This document shows positions 15,778 through 24,355 of a stretch of 49,897 bases of DNA, piece by piece. This stretch comes from Owenweeksia hongkongensis DSM 17368 (lineage in GTDB: Bacteria > Bacteroidota > Bacteroidia > Flavobacteriales > Schleiferiaceae). The DNA lies in contig CAMBEZ010000010.1 in assembly GCA_945865885.1 (NCBI GenBank), positions 1 through 49,897 on the forward strand, read 5' to 3'. Under the pieces are notes generated by a model. That model saw nothing but the letters and a program-made list of their open reading frames with translations, had not been told where the DNA came from and searched no databases. Within the stretch, counting starts at the first letter, position 1, and every line of letters begins with the position of its first letter. Position numbers and translations under genes: made by a program.

Positions 15778-16788
15778 TTAACCCAGTACGTGTTGAATGT
15801 CCACAAGCCCAACGGCCTGACCTTGGTCCAACACCACCAATTGATCCACTTGAGCAGATTTGAATAGATCGGCTGCATCCCGAAGCAGAGCAGAGGCATT
15901 AATGGAGTGCGGCGCGCTTTGAGCCCAATTGGACAGGGAAGCATTCAGGCCTTCGGCACCGCTGCGTTCCATCAGTCGGCGCAAATCACCGTCGGTAAAC
16001 ATGCCGGTGGGGCTGCCGTCTTCGTTGATCAAAACCACAGCGCCCAAACCGCTGAGATTCATGGGGAGCAATGCGTCCGAAACCGTACCTGCTGCGCGAA
16101 CGGTTGGAGCTGGCGTTTGCATGACCTCCGAAACGCGTACCGAAACCAAACGGGTGTGCTCCTCAAACTGCTTGGTCCCCAATTCCGTAAAGTGGTTCTG
16201 CGTGAGTTGCGTTAAAATTTTATAGGGAACCGTCACCGCGTGCGCGCCTACTTGAAGCGCATTGCGCACATGTTCGGGGTAACGAACGGAGGAGAACATG
16301 ATTTTGCTGTCGTATCCGTACCGTTCCACCACTTCTACGCAGTCCGAAACCAAGGACAACGCATCCGTTCCTTGGTCTTGCAAGCGGCCCACCAGCGGAC
16401 AAACGTAAGTAGCTCCTGCGTTGAGGGCCATGTAGGCCTGTTGCACGGTATACACCAAGTGCACGTTCACCAGAAAACCTTCGTTCGTCAGTTGTTGGCA
16501 TGCTTTAATACCCTCCAAGGAAACCGGGATTTTGTAGACCGTGCTGCTGCGGTCCAATCCCAAGGCTTCTTGTCGGTAGGCCTCCGCTACAATACTTTCG
16601 GCCGTTTGGCCCAAGGCTTCAATTTGCAGCACGGGAACTTTTGCCGCCAAGGCCAATACGGCAGCGTCTACGTCGGTAATTCCTTCCCGGTGCATAAATG
16701 TTGGCGTGGTGGTCAATCCTTTCAAAATGCCCCATTGAAAGGCGGCATCAATTTCACGCACGTCGGCGGAGTCTAAGTACAATTCCAT
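15778..16788 (-). CDS. Transaldolase/fructose-6-phosphate aldolase-like enzyme fused to a CBS-domain pair
   Basis: 336 residues from ATG 16788. Residues 1-220 follow the small TalC/MipB class: LDSADV with Asp6, the Schiff-base lysine in YKIPVSLEGIKAC (Lys86), then VNVHLVYTVQQA and VCPLVGRLQD. Residues about 230-336 are two CBS motifs (VSEVMQTPAPTVRAAGTV, GMFTDGDLRRLMERSG, LVVLDQGQAVGLVDIQHVLG) that look most like the CBS pair of arabinose-5-phosphate isomerases. The active-site TTNPS motif of the family reads TTTPT here, so the usual Asn28 is Thr. A TAACTTTG box 5 nt upstream fixes the start. The substrate and the ligand of the CBS pair are unknown. Divergent from accC. Confidence 0.85.
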   Translation of the reverse strand: MELYLDSADVREIDAAFQWGILKGLTTTPTFMHREGITDVDAAVLALAAKVPVLQIEALGQTAESIVAEAYRQEALGLDRSSTVYKIPVSLEGIKACQQLTNEGFLVNVHLVYTVQQAYMALNAGATYVCPLVGRLQDQGTDALSLVSDCVEVVERYGYDSKIMFSSVRYPEHVRNALQVGAHAVTVPYKILTQLTQNHFTELGTKQFEEHTRLVSVRVSEVMQTPAPTVRAAGTVSDALLPMNLSGLGAVVLINEDGSPTGMFTDGDLRRLMERSGAEGLNASLSNWAQSAPHSINASALLRDAADLFKSAQVDQLVVLDQGQAVGLVDIQHVLG

Positions 16789-16793
16789 GCCGT

Positions 16794-16801
16794 CAAAGTT
16801 A
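16794..16801 (-). promoter_or_regulatory. -7 box (TAACTTTG) for the transaldolase-CBS gene
   Basis: CAAAGTTA on the plus strand, 5 nt from the ATG at 16788. A leaderless transcript is predicted. Confidence 0.55.
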
Positions 16802-16836
16802 GGATTCCTTCCGTACTTTGCAGTAAAATAGAGAAC

Positions 16837-18354
16837 ATGCGCACAATTAAGACGTTGTTGGTTGCCAACCGGGGGGAAATTGCGCTTCGCGTGATGCGTA
16901 CCGCTCGCGAAATGGGGATCCAAACCGTTGCGGTCTACTCAGATGCAGACGCCACCGCTCCCCACGTGCGGTTTGCGGATCAAGCCTACCGGGTGGGTCC
17001 GGCTCCCAGTGCGCAATCGTACCTGCGCATGGACGAAATCTTGCGCGTGGCGAAGGAGTCCGGTGCGGATGCCATTCATCCGGGTTACGGATTCCTCAGC
17101 GAGAATGCGGAATTTGCCCGACTGTGCGCCGAACAGGGAATTTTGTTTGTAGGTCCCGACGCCCACGCCATCCAAGTGATGGGGGATAAGTTGAGTGCCA
17201 AACAAGCGGTTAAGCCTTTTGGCGTGCCCTTGGTACCCGGCACCGATACCCCCATTGATGACGTACCGGAAGCCAAGCGGCTTGCCCAATCCATTGGTTT
17301 TCCCATCTTGATCAAGGCAGCGGCTGGTGGCGGCGGTAAAGGCATGCGCGTTGTGCATCGCTTGGAAGATTTTGAGGAGCAGATGACCTTGGCGGTGAAT
17401 GAGGCGACCTCCGCTTTTGGAAACGGTTCGGTGTTTATGGAAAAGTATGTTTCCAGCCCTCGGCACATTGAAGTACAGGTACTGGCGGATCAGCACGGGA
17501 ATACCGTGCATTTGTTTGAACGCGAATGCAGCATCCAGCGTCGGCACCAAAAAGTTATTGAAGAGGCTCCTTCCGTGGTCTTGACTCCGGAACAGCGTGA
17601 GCAAATGGGCGCTGCGGCGGTTCGGGTGGCACAAGCTTGTTCCTACGTTGGTGCGGGAACCGTGGAGTTCATTTTTGACGCCAGCGGGGCCTTCTACTTT
17701 TTGGAAATGAACACGCGCTTGCAAGTGGAGCATCCCGTCACGGAAATGATCACCGGCGTGGATTTGGTTCGCGAACAATTGCGCATTGCGGAAGGATTGC
17801 CGCTGTCGTTCCAACAGGAAGATTTGCGCATCCACGGCCACGCGTTGGAAATCCGCGTATACGCCGAAGACGCTCGCCAGAACTTTGTCCCGGACATTGG
17901 AACCCTAAACGTGTACAAACGGCCACAAGGTCCAGGAATTCGGGTGGACGACGGAATGGAAGAGGGGTCGACGGTTCCCATTTACTACGATCCGATGATT
18001 GCCAAATTGGTGGTCCACGCAGCAACCCGTGATTTGGCCTTGGCCCGCGCCATCCGCGCCATCGATGAATACGTGGTGGTGGGCTGCGAAACAACGCTGC
18101 CGTTTGCCCGTTTTGTGCTGCAACACCCGGATTTCACGAGCGGTGTGTTTGACACCCACTTCGTTCCCAATAATTTTGATCCGGTACGGGATTTGGCCGC
18201 ACCTGCAGATTTAGAAGTGCGTACGGCCGCCGGATTAGTGGCACAGGCTTTGGTAGAAGGTACATGGCAAGGGGGCAGTGCGGTGAACCGCACCCAGAAA
18301 TCCGCAGATTCTGCAGCAACTTCCCCCTGGTTGTTGCAACGTGGAATGCCTTGA
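16837..18354 (+). CDS. accC: Biotin carboxylase subunit of an acyl-CoA carboxylase
   Basis: An ATP-grasp enzyme that carboxylates biotin on a carrier protein. 505 residues. Support: LLVANRGEIALRV at the N-terminus, IHPGYGFLSENAEFA, the glycine-rich AAAGGGGKGMRVV, ERECSIQRRHQKVIEE and FLEMNTRLQVEHPVTE. It is about 50 residues longer than E. coli AccC; the tail (after about 450) has no biotin-attachment motif. No BCCP or carboxyltransferase gene lies beside it, so it may serve acetyl-CoA or another acyl-CoA carboxylase. Only a shortened box (TACTTTG, 16814-16820) precedes it. Confidence 0.92.
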   Translation: MRTIKTLLVANRGEIALRVMRTAREMGIQTVAVYSDADATAPHVRFADQAYRVGPAPSAQSYLRMDEILRVAKESGADAIHPGYGFLSENAEFARLCAEQGILFVGPDAHAIQVMGDKLSAKQAVKPFGVPLVPGTDTPIDDVPEAKRLAQSIGFPILIKAAAGGGGKGMRVVHRLEDFEEQMTLAVNEATSAFGNGSVFMEKYVSSPRHIEVQVLADQHGNTVHLFERECSIQRRHQKVIEEAPSVVLTPEQREQMGAAAVRVAQACSYVGAGTVEFIFDASGAFYFLEMNTRLQVEHPVTEMITGVDLVREQLRIAEGLPLSFQQEDLRIHGHALEIRVYAEDARQNFVPDIGTLNVYKRPQGPGIRVDDGMEEGSTVPIYYDPMIAKLVVHAATRDLALARAIRAIDEYVVVGCETTLPFARFVLQHPDFTSGVFDTHFVPNNFDPVRDLAAPADLEVRTAAGLVAQALVEGTWQGGSAVNRTQKSADSAATSPWLLQRGMP

Positions 18355-18401
18355 GTGATGGGAAAGTGGGTATGGTTAATGAGCAATCAATGATATCAAG
18401 C

Positions 18402-19082
18402 ATGCGTTACGTACGGATTCGTTTGCTGGTTTTTGTGGGGTTGGTGGGAGCACTTCCGGCCACGTCGTTGTGGGGGCAAACCCATCCGGATACGGTATTC
18501 ACCCTAGTTCGGTTTGGCCGCACCATGAAAGCCACGGTGGTGAATGGAGACACGGTACCGTGGGCCGTTCTGGACGAAGTGATGGTGGGAGACAAGCCCG
18601 TATTCACCAGTGCCGAAGCGCGTAAAAAATACTACCAACTCAAGCGAAAAGTCATTAAGGTGTACCCTTATGCCGTTACGGCGGGCAACAAGCTGGACTC
18701 CTTAAATCTCAAGCTGGACGGGTTAAAGAACAACCGACAGCGTAACAAAGCCATCAAGGAGTACCAAGATTTTTTGGAAAAACGGTTTGAGCCGGAGTTG
18801 CGGAAACTCACCCGGTCCGAAGGCCAGGTTTTGGCCAAGCTGATCCAGCGGGAAACGGGCATGACCGTATTCCACCTCATTCGGGAGTACCGGAACACCT
18901 TAACGGCTTGGACGTGGGCGGCAACCGGTGCCTGGTACGACATTTCCATCCGCGAGAAGTACGATCCGGCTGCCAACGAAGACGATAAACTGGTGGAGGC
19001 CATTCTTCGCCGGGCATTTGCAGAAGGCGCCTTGCAGCCACGAAAGCGTTTTTACACCGGTAAAGCCGGAAAGAAAAGGTGA
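18402..19082 (+). CDS. DUF4294 family exported protein
   Basis: 226 residues from ATG 18402 (in-frame ATGs at 18372 and 18390 are possible). A signal peptide (RIRLLVFVGLVGALPATSLWGQ) leads to a conserved basic core: VIKVYPYAVTAGNKLDSL, ELRKLTRSEGQVLAKLIQRETG, VFHLIREYRNT and YDISIREKYDP. This is the pattern of the Bacteroidota-restricted DUF4294 family, whose function is unknown. It lies 47 bp after accC and overlaps bshC (GTGA), so it is cotranscribed with, and translationally coupled to, the bacillithiol gene. Confidence 0.82.
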   Translation: MRYVRIRLLVFVGLVGALPATSLWGQTHPDTVFTLVRFGRTMKATVVNGDTVPWAVLDEVMVGDKPVFTSAEARKKYYQLKRKVIKVYPYAVTAGNKLDSLNLKLDGLKNNRQRNKAIKEYQDFLEKRFEPELRKLTRSEGQVLAKLIQRETGMTVFHLIREYRNTLTAWTWAATGAWYDISIREKYDPAANEDDKLVEAILRRAFAEGALQPRKRFYTGKAGKKR

Positions 19083-20560
19083 TAGCAGAGCGACATCCCC
19101 TGGCAGCGCCCGTTCCGTGGCCGCGTCCGCACGGCAGGGAGGCGTACGGGGCATCCGACGCCCAGCGCGGACGGAACTTCCCCAAAGAATACCGATCAAC
19201 CTTGGTGGACGTTTTGCGCCGTCAGGGTCAATCCAAGTCAACGGCCGTTGACAAATTAGCACAATCGGAAGCGATTACCGTCACCACCGGCCAGCAATTG
19301 GGTTTGGGCCTGGGGCCGCTGTACACCGTCGTAAAAATCGCGGACACGATAGCCTTAGCGCGAGCATTGGAAGATCGCTTGAAGATTCCAGTAGTCCCCG
19401 TTTTTTGGTTGGCCTCGGAAGACCACGACGCCCAAGAAATCAACCACCTGTGGCACGGCGGACAGCGTTTTTCCCACACCGTCCAACCCGCCCAGCACGC
19501 AGTAGGTTCCTTGCCGGCTTCCTTGGCTCTTCCGGCCCTGGAAGGGCTTTGCCAAGCAGCAAAGGGCTGGCACGAACAAGAAATTTGCGATCGCTGGTTG
19601 CAAATCTACCGCACGTCCCATACGCTGGCTGAGGCCGTTCGCGCCTTGGTGTTTTCGTATTTTGACCCCCAGGAATTGGTGGTTTTGGATCCGAACGATT
19701 CCGCTTTAAAGCAGCTTTTCCAACCCGTTTTGGTTCGCGAAGCGCGGGAAAGTCTGGTACTTAATGCCTGGAACCAAAGCAAAGACCGATTTCCGTACCC
19801 GCTGGATCGAGCCATCGCACCGCAAACGTTTAATGCCTTTGTCTTCGGTACAAACGGTGAACGTCGGTATTCGGAAGACCCATTGGAAACCCTCCACTTG
19901 GCAGAAACCGCTCCCGAACGTTTGAGCCCCAATGCCTTGTTGCGCCCCATCTACCAAGATTGGATCTTGCCCAACGTGGCCTACGTGGGCGGTCCGGGGG
20001 AAGCCGTTTATTGGAACCAATTGCCGGCGGTTTTTGAAGCATTGGGTCTTCCTTTGCCCGTGTTTAAGCAACGTTCCGGCGCCACCTGGCTCAGCGCCAA
20101 AGGCGCGCGCGCTTGGGAGCGGTCCGGCATGGATTGGCAGACGTTGTTGGCACAAACGCCCAACGAACGCAAGTCCTTGCAAGAAGCTGCAGAATCGGCC
20201 GCTCAAGGCCCGTGGAACGAGTGGCAATCCGCTTTGGAAAATGGTTTTCGGGTGATCGATGCGCAGTCGCGGGCGATGAATCCCCAAATGGAGGTACTGG
20301 CCGCTGCTTGGCGCGCCAAAATGAGCCGGGAACAGCGCAAATGGGAAGAACACGCGCGTCGGTGGGCCCGGGAAAACAGCGCAACGGCCCAGGATCGGTT
20401 GGAGTTGTTTTTGGCTGAGGCGCTGCCTTCCGGCATCCCTCAGGAACGAAGGTGGACCGCTTTTTGGGCGGAGGTTCAAGCAGGCCGCACCTTTGCCCCT
20501 CAGCTTGTGGAATCTTTGAACCCCTGGACTTCTGAACACTTGGTATTTACCCCCGACTGA
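19079..20560 (+). CDS. bshC: Bacillithiol biosynthesis cysteine-adding enzyme BshC
   Basis: BshC adds cysteine to glucosaminyl-malate, the last step of bacillithiol synthesis. 493 residues with the family's TVTTGQQLGLGLGPLYTVVK, the VFWLASEDHDAQEINH strand, LRPIYQDWILPNVAYVGGPGE and a C-terminal coiled coil. The start is a GTG overlapping the preceding TGA. The N-terminal residues are less conserved and slightly shorter than usual. bshA and bshB are not in this window. The stop codon overlaps the next gene's ATG (TGATG). Confidence 0.9.
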   Translation: MIAERHPLAAPVPWPRPHGREAYGASDAQRGRNFPKEYRSTLVDVLRRQGQSKSTAVDKLAQSEAITVTTGQQLGLGLGPLYTVVKIADTIALARALEDRLKIPVVPVFWLASEDHDAQEINHLWHGGQRFSHTVQPAQHAVGSLPASLALPALEGLCQAAKGWHEQEICDRWLQIYRTSHTLAEAVRALVFSYFDPQELVVLDPNDSALKQLFQPVLVREARESLVLNAWNQSKDRFPYPLDRAIAPQTFNAFVFGTNGERRYSEDPLETLHLAETAPERLSPNALLRPIYQDWILPNVAYVGGPGEAVYWNQLPAVFEALGLPLPVFKQRSGATWLSAKGARAWERSGMDWQTLLAQTPNERKSLQEAAESAAQGPWNEWQSALENGFRVIDAQSRAMNPQMEVLAAAWRAKMSREQRKWEEHARRWARENSATAQDRLELFLAEALPSGIPQERRWTAFWAEVQAGRTFAPQLVESLNPWTSEHLVFTPD

Positions 20561-21300
20561 TGGATTTGGCGGGAATATTTCTTTTGGCACTATTGGCCAG
20601 CACCTTGACCTTTTTCAGCGGTTTTGGATTGGGTACGCTGCTGTTGCCTGCATTTTTGGTGCTCCATCCGGACCGTCCCCAAGAAGCGGTTTTGGCGGTG
20701 GCACTGGTGCACTTGACCAACAACCTTCTCAAGGGGGGGCTTACGTTTAAGTGGCTGGACGTTCATACGGCATTGATTTTTGGCTTGTTTTCAGCCGGTG
20801 CCGCGGCGGCTGGCGCGTGGGCCTTGGAGTCTTTGAACGGGCCGTTGGCGCAGCGAGCCATTGGCTGGATCTTGTTGGTTTTTGCACTTTTTGAGTTCCT
20901 GCCCACCAAGGGAACGGAACAGGCTTGGGCCAACCGGCCCCGGGCTTGGGTATTGGGCGGCGTCCTTTCCGGTTTTGCTGGCGGCTTCAGCGGTCACCAA
21001 GGCGCGCTGCGCTCGTTCTTTTTGACCCGAACGGGCTGGTCTGCCCAGCAAGTAGTGGCCACAGGAACGGCCGTGGCCTTGGCCGTGGATCTGTCCCGAA
21101 TTCCCGTTTACTTGTGGCGTGGAGATGAGTTGCACGCAGATTGGTGGCCGGTAGTGGCTTTTGGTGCCGCCGGTGCGCTATTGGGCAGTCTTTTGGGCCG
21201 ACGTTTTTTGCCCAAACTCACCTTGCGGCCGCTCCAAATTTTTGTTGCCTTGGGATTGACCCTTCTGGGCATACGCCTCCTTTGGCTTTCGTACCTTTGA
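20560..21300 (+). CDS. TauE/SafE-family membrane transporter
   Basis: 246 residues with seven or eight hydrophobic helices and the family's two half-repeats: [17 protein letters not shown] in the first and [19 protein letters not shown] in the second. Members export or import sulfite, sulfonates or other small anions. Its translational coupling to bshC (shared A in TGATG) hints at a sulfur-linked role, which is inference. The last codons overlap the guaA promoter box. Confidence 0.85.
   Translation: MDLAGIFLLALLASTLTFFSGFGLGTLLLPAFLVLHPDRPQEAVLAVALVHLTNNLLKGGLTFKWLDVHTALIFGLFSAGAAAAGAWALESLNGPLAQRAIGWILLVFALFEFLPTKGTEQAWANRPRAWVLGGVLSGFAGGFSGHQGALRSFFLTRTGWSAQQVVATGTAVALAVDLSRIPVYLWRGDELHADWWPVVAFGAAGALLGSLLGRRFLPKLTLRPLQIFVALGLTLLGIRLLWLSYL
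21292..21299 (+). promoter_or_regulatory. -7 box (TACCTTTG) for guaA, inside the end of the TauE/SafE gene
   Basis: A perfect TAnnTTTG whose last bases overlap the TGA stop at 21298-21300. ACCCC separates it from ATG 21305. A leaderless guaA transcript is predicted. Confidence 0.6.
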
Positions 21301-21304
21301 CCCC

Positions 21305-22834
21305 ATGCAAGAAACACTGCTCATACTGGACTTCGGTTCGCAATTTACCCAATTGATTGCCCGTCGGGTACGCGAATTGAACGTGTACTGCGAGATTCAT
21401 CCGTACCATTCCATACCCGAACTGCATTCGGGAATTAAGGGCGTTATCTTGTCTGGATCGCCCCATTCTACCTTAGAATTCAACGCACCCCATCCCAATT
21501 TGGAGAACATCCGGGGGCATTTCCCGCTGTTGGGGGTTTGCTACGGGGCCCAATTATTGGCCCAAACTTCCGGAGGAGAAGTGGCGCGCAGTACCCACCG
21601 CGAGTACGGCCGGGCCATGGTGCAAACCATTGCGTCCGACGCACAACTGTTTCAGGGCATTTCCGCACCCTCGCAGGTGTGGATGAGTCACGGTGATACC
21701 ATTGTTCGCCTTCCGGAAAACGCCCACATTGAGGCCTCAACGGCAGACGTGGCTGTGGCAGCATATCGTTTTGATAATGAGTCCACTTGGGGTATTCAAT
21801 TTCATCCGGAAGTTTATCATTCAACCGACGGTTTTCAGCTCCTGAAGAACTTTGTTCTGGGAGCTTGCGGTTTTGCGGGCGATTGGACACCGGATTCTTT
21901 TGTGGAGGCCACCGTGGCTTCTTTGAAGGAGCAGGTAGGCGAGGACCGCGTTGTTTTGGGCTTGAGCGGAGGGGTGGATTCCACCGTTGCTGCCGTGCTC
22001 CTGAGCAAAGCCATTGGAGACCGCTTGCATTGCATTTTTGTCAACAACGGCCTCCTGCGGAAAGACGAATACGCTTCGGTCTTGAAGCAATACGAAGGCA
22101 TGGGCCTGCAGGTGAAAGGGGTAGACGCTACGGACGATTTCCTCAATCCTTTGGAGGGTGTAGAAGACCCAGAAACCAAGCGCAAGACCATCGGCCGGGT
22201 GTTTATTGAAGTCTTTGACCGCGAGTCCATGGCAATTCCGGGTGTTAAATGGTTGGGCCAAGGAACCATTTATCCTGACGTGATTGAATCCGTCAGTGTG
22301 AAAGGACCGTCGGCCACCATCAAAAGCCACCACAACGTGGGCGGTTTGCCCGACTTCATGAAGTTGAAGGTGGTGGAACCGTTGCGGATGTTGTTCAAAG
22401 ACGAAGTCCGCCGCGTGGGAGCCGCCCTGGGCATTGATGCGGCCCTGTTGGGGCGCCATCCCTTCCCGGGCCCCGGTTTGGCCATCCGCATTCTGGGCCC
22501 CATCACCCGCGAGCGCGTTCGCATCCTCCAAGAGGTGGACGCCTTGTACATCCAAGGTTTGCGCGACGCCGGATGGTACGATAAAGTATGGCAGGCCGGA
22601 GCTATTTTACTTCCGGTCAAGAGCGTGGGTGTAATGGGAGACGAGCGCACCTACGAGCAAGTAGTGGCCTTGCGCGCCGTGGAGTCTACGGACGGCATGA
22701 CGGCGGATTGGGTGCATTTGCCCTATACCTTTTTGGCGGACATCTCCAATTCCATCATCAACAAAGTGCGCGGCGTGAACCGCGTGGTCTACGACATCTC
22801 GTCCAAGCCACCAGCAACCATTGAATGGGAGTAA
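21305..22834 (+). CDS. guaA: GMP synthase (glutamine-hydrolysing)
   Basis: Converts XMP to GMP. 509 residues. The class I amidotransferase domain (about 1-190) has the nucleophile in [11 protein letters not shown] and the histidine in [11 protein letters not shown]. The ATP-pyrophosphatase domain has [17 protein letters not shown]. The C-terminal dimerisation part has [20 protein letters not shown] and the final PPATIEWE. It is complete and typical. It starts a long plus-strand series of closely spaced genes. Confidence 0.97.
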   Translation: MQETLLILDFGSQFTQLIARRVRELNVYCEIHPYHSIPELHSGIKGVILSGSPHSTLEFNAPHPNLENIRGHFPLLGVCYGAQLLAQTSGGEVARSTHREYGRAMVQTIASDAQLFQGISAPSQVWMSHGDTIVRLPENAHIEASTADVAVAAYRFDNESTWGIQFHPEVYHSTDGFQLLKNFVLGACGFAGDWTPDSFVEATVASLKEQVGEDRVVLGLSGGVDSTVAAVLLSKAIGDRLHCIFVNNGLLRKDEYASVLKQYEGMGLQVKGVDATDDFLNPLEGVEDPETKRKTIGRVFIEVFDRESMAIPGVKWLGQGTIYPDVIESVSVKGPSATIKSHHNVGGLPDFMKLKVVEPLRMLFKDEVRRVGAALGIDAALLGRHPFPGPGLAIRILGPITRERVRILQEVDALYIQGLRDAGWYDKVWQAGAILLPVKSVGVMGDERTYEQVVALRAVESTDGMTADWVHLPYTFLADISNSIINKVRGVNRVVYDISSKPPATIEWE

Positions 22835-23928
22835 TGCCCAACAATTCACAAGAGTTCCACCTGCAGCGCCTCAGAAGGGCATTGGGTGTACTTTATTTGT
22901 TTGTTTTACCGCTATTTGTACCGTCTGCCGCTCAGGCTCAATCGCCCGTAGTGGCCGTTTGGCTTCCCCTGCAATCCGGTACCTTGGATACCTTGGGAGC
23001 TTCCGGCAAGACCTTGGACAAAGGAACCGCCATGGCGTGGGAGTTTGCAGCCGGATTTCGTTTGATGGCGGATTCCTTGAATTTGGAAGTGGTTTGGATC
23101 GACGAGTTTTCTAAGTCGGTTTTCCGCATCAACGGTCAGACCGTACCGGGTTATCCGGCCTTGGCTGCTGCGCTGAACCGCGCCGGCATCCGGATGGTGG
23201 TGGGACCCATGCAATCCAGCTCCTCCGAGCAATTGGCCCAAAGTTGGAAAGGTATTGTGGTCAATCCAGTATCCCGGAGCACTTCTGTTGAGGCCTACGC
23301 CAACCTTTGGGCGGCCACTCCTCGGGACCAAGACGAGGCCTACGGAATGGGATTTGGTTTGACGGAACTTTGTTCTACCTACCTAATTCTCCCGTTTGCG
23401 GAATCCAGCCCCACCGCAGGAAAGCTTGCGATGAAGGAGTCTCAGTTTCAAGCGGGTTTTGCCGCGCGGAAAAATCAAGCCGGTTTGGAAGTTTCGCCGG
23501 CATTTACCTTGCCAAAAGTGCCTTGCCGCGTCCTTCCCACAAGCTCAACAGCCAGTCTTTTGAAGACCATAGCTGCTCACCCCGCGGGAAGTCGTTTGGT
23601 ACTGATTGGATCCGCAGCGGAATCGCCGTCGTTGGAACCGCGGACGTTTGTTCAAAAAGACGTGGTGTGGTCTGAAATCGAGACCTGGGACTACGCCAAT
23701 CCCGGTTTGCAGCAATGGGCCGGGGCGTATGCCCAGTATTGGAACGCGGAACCCGGTCGTTGGAGCTACCACGGAATGGCCATGGCGCATTGGGTTGCGG
23801 CGCAAGTTCAATCGGGGGATTGGAGCCGACCCGTACCGCTGGAAACCCCGTTTAAAGCGTTTCGTTGGTACCAGCCGGAACCGACGTCCGGCTTTGCTAA
23901 TTACGGCGTGCGCTGGGCACGTCCTTAA
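22834..23928 (+). CDS. Exported periplasmic-binding-like protein downstream of guaA
   Basis: 364 residues from ATG 22834, which overlaps the guaA stop (TAATG); an ATG at 22825 is also in frame. A signal peptide (VLYLFVLPLFVPSAAQAQ) is followed by a two-lobed fold resembling leucine-binding-type periplasmic proteins (VVAVWLPLQSG, YPALAAALNRAGIRMVVGPMQSSSS, a late WSYHGMAMAHWVAAQ). In many Bacteroidota the gene after guaA encodes a LysM protein with such a domain; I see no LysM repeat here. No permease or ATPase is adjacent, so transport is unlikely. Function unknown. Confidence 0.7.
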   Translation: MPNNSQEFHLQRLRRALGVLYLFVLPLFVPSAAQAQSPVVAVWLPLQSGTLDTLGASGKTLDKGTAMAWEFAAGFRLMADSLNLEVVWIDEFSKSVFRINGQTVPGYPALAAALNRAGIRMVVGPMQSSSSEQLAQSWKGIVVNPVSRSTSVEAYANLWAATPRDQDEAYGMGFGLTELCSTYLILPFAESSPTAGKLAMKESQFQAGFAARKNQAGLEVSPAFTLPKVPCRVLPTSSTASLLKTIAAHPAGSRLVLIGSAAESPSLEPRTFVQKDVVWSEIETWDYANPGLQQWAGAYAQYWNAEPGRWSYHGMAMAHWVAAQVQSGDWSRPVPLETPFKAFRWYQPEPTSGFANYGVRWARP

Positions 23929-23945
23929 CTTTAAAATACAACCGC

Positions 23946-24353
23946 ATGTCAACCGCCATCGTCAAGTACACCGGGTCCTACCGAACCGAATGCATGCACG
24001 TTCGTTCCGGGAAAACCGTCGAAACGGATCCGCCCTTGGACAACCAAGGACTGGGCGAGGCCTTTTCGCCCACGGACTTGCTGGCCACTTCCCTGGGCGC
24101 CTGCATGCTCACCATTTTTGCCCAAGCGGCCCAAGCGCGGAGCATCGACATTAGAAACCCGTCTTTGGAAGTCACCAAGGTGATGGCCGCGGAAGGCCCG
24201 CGTCGGGTTGCGGAAATCCACGTTGGCTTCCACATCTACCAAAGCGTAGCGGAGGCGGACCGCGAGGTTTTGGAACGGGCGGCGTTGGCCTGTCCGGTGG
24301 CGAAGAGCTTGCATCCAGACTTGAAGCAGATTACAACCTTTCATTGGAACTGA
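23946..24353 (+). CDS. OsmC/Ohr-family peroxiredoxin-like protein
   Basis: 135 residues. OsmC proteins reduce organic or fatty-acid hydroperoxides with two cysteines. Both are here, in ATSLGACMLTIFA and ERAALACPVAKSLHPDL. FSPTDLLATSLGAC is the family hallmark. It is closest in feel to the YhfA/OsmC-like subgroup rather than Ohr. Gap of 17 bp from the upstream gene and 2 bp to pepD. Confidence 0.87.
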   Translation: MSTAIVKYTGSYRTECMHVRSGKTVETDPPLDNQGLGEAFSPTDLLATSLGACMLTIFAQAAQARSIDIRNPSLEVTKVMAAEGPRRVAEIHVGFHIYQSVAEADREVLERAALACPVAKSLHPDLKQITTFHWN

Positions 24354-24355
24354 AC

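Noticed and set aside
23606-24154. 182-codon frame overlapping the periplasmic-binding-like and OsmC-like genes
   Set aside because: Arg/Pro-rich out-of-frame reading spanning two genes with good domain support; no family match.
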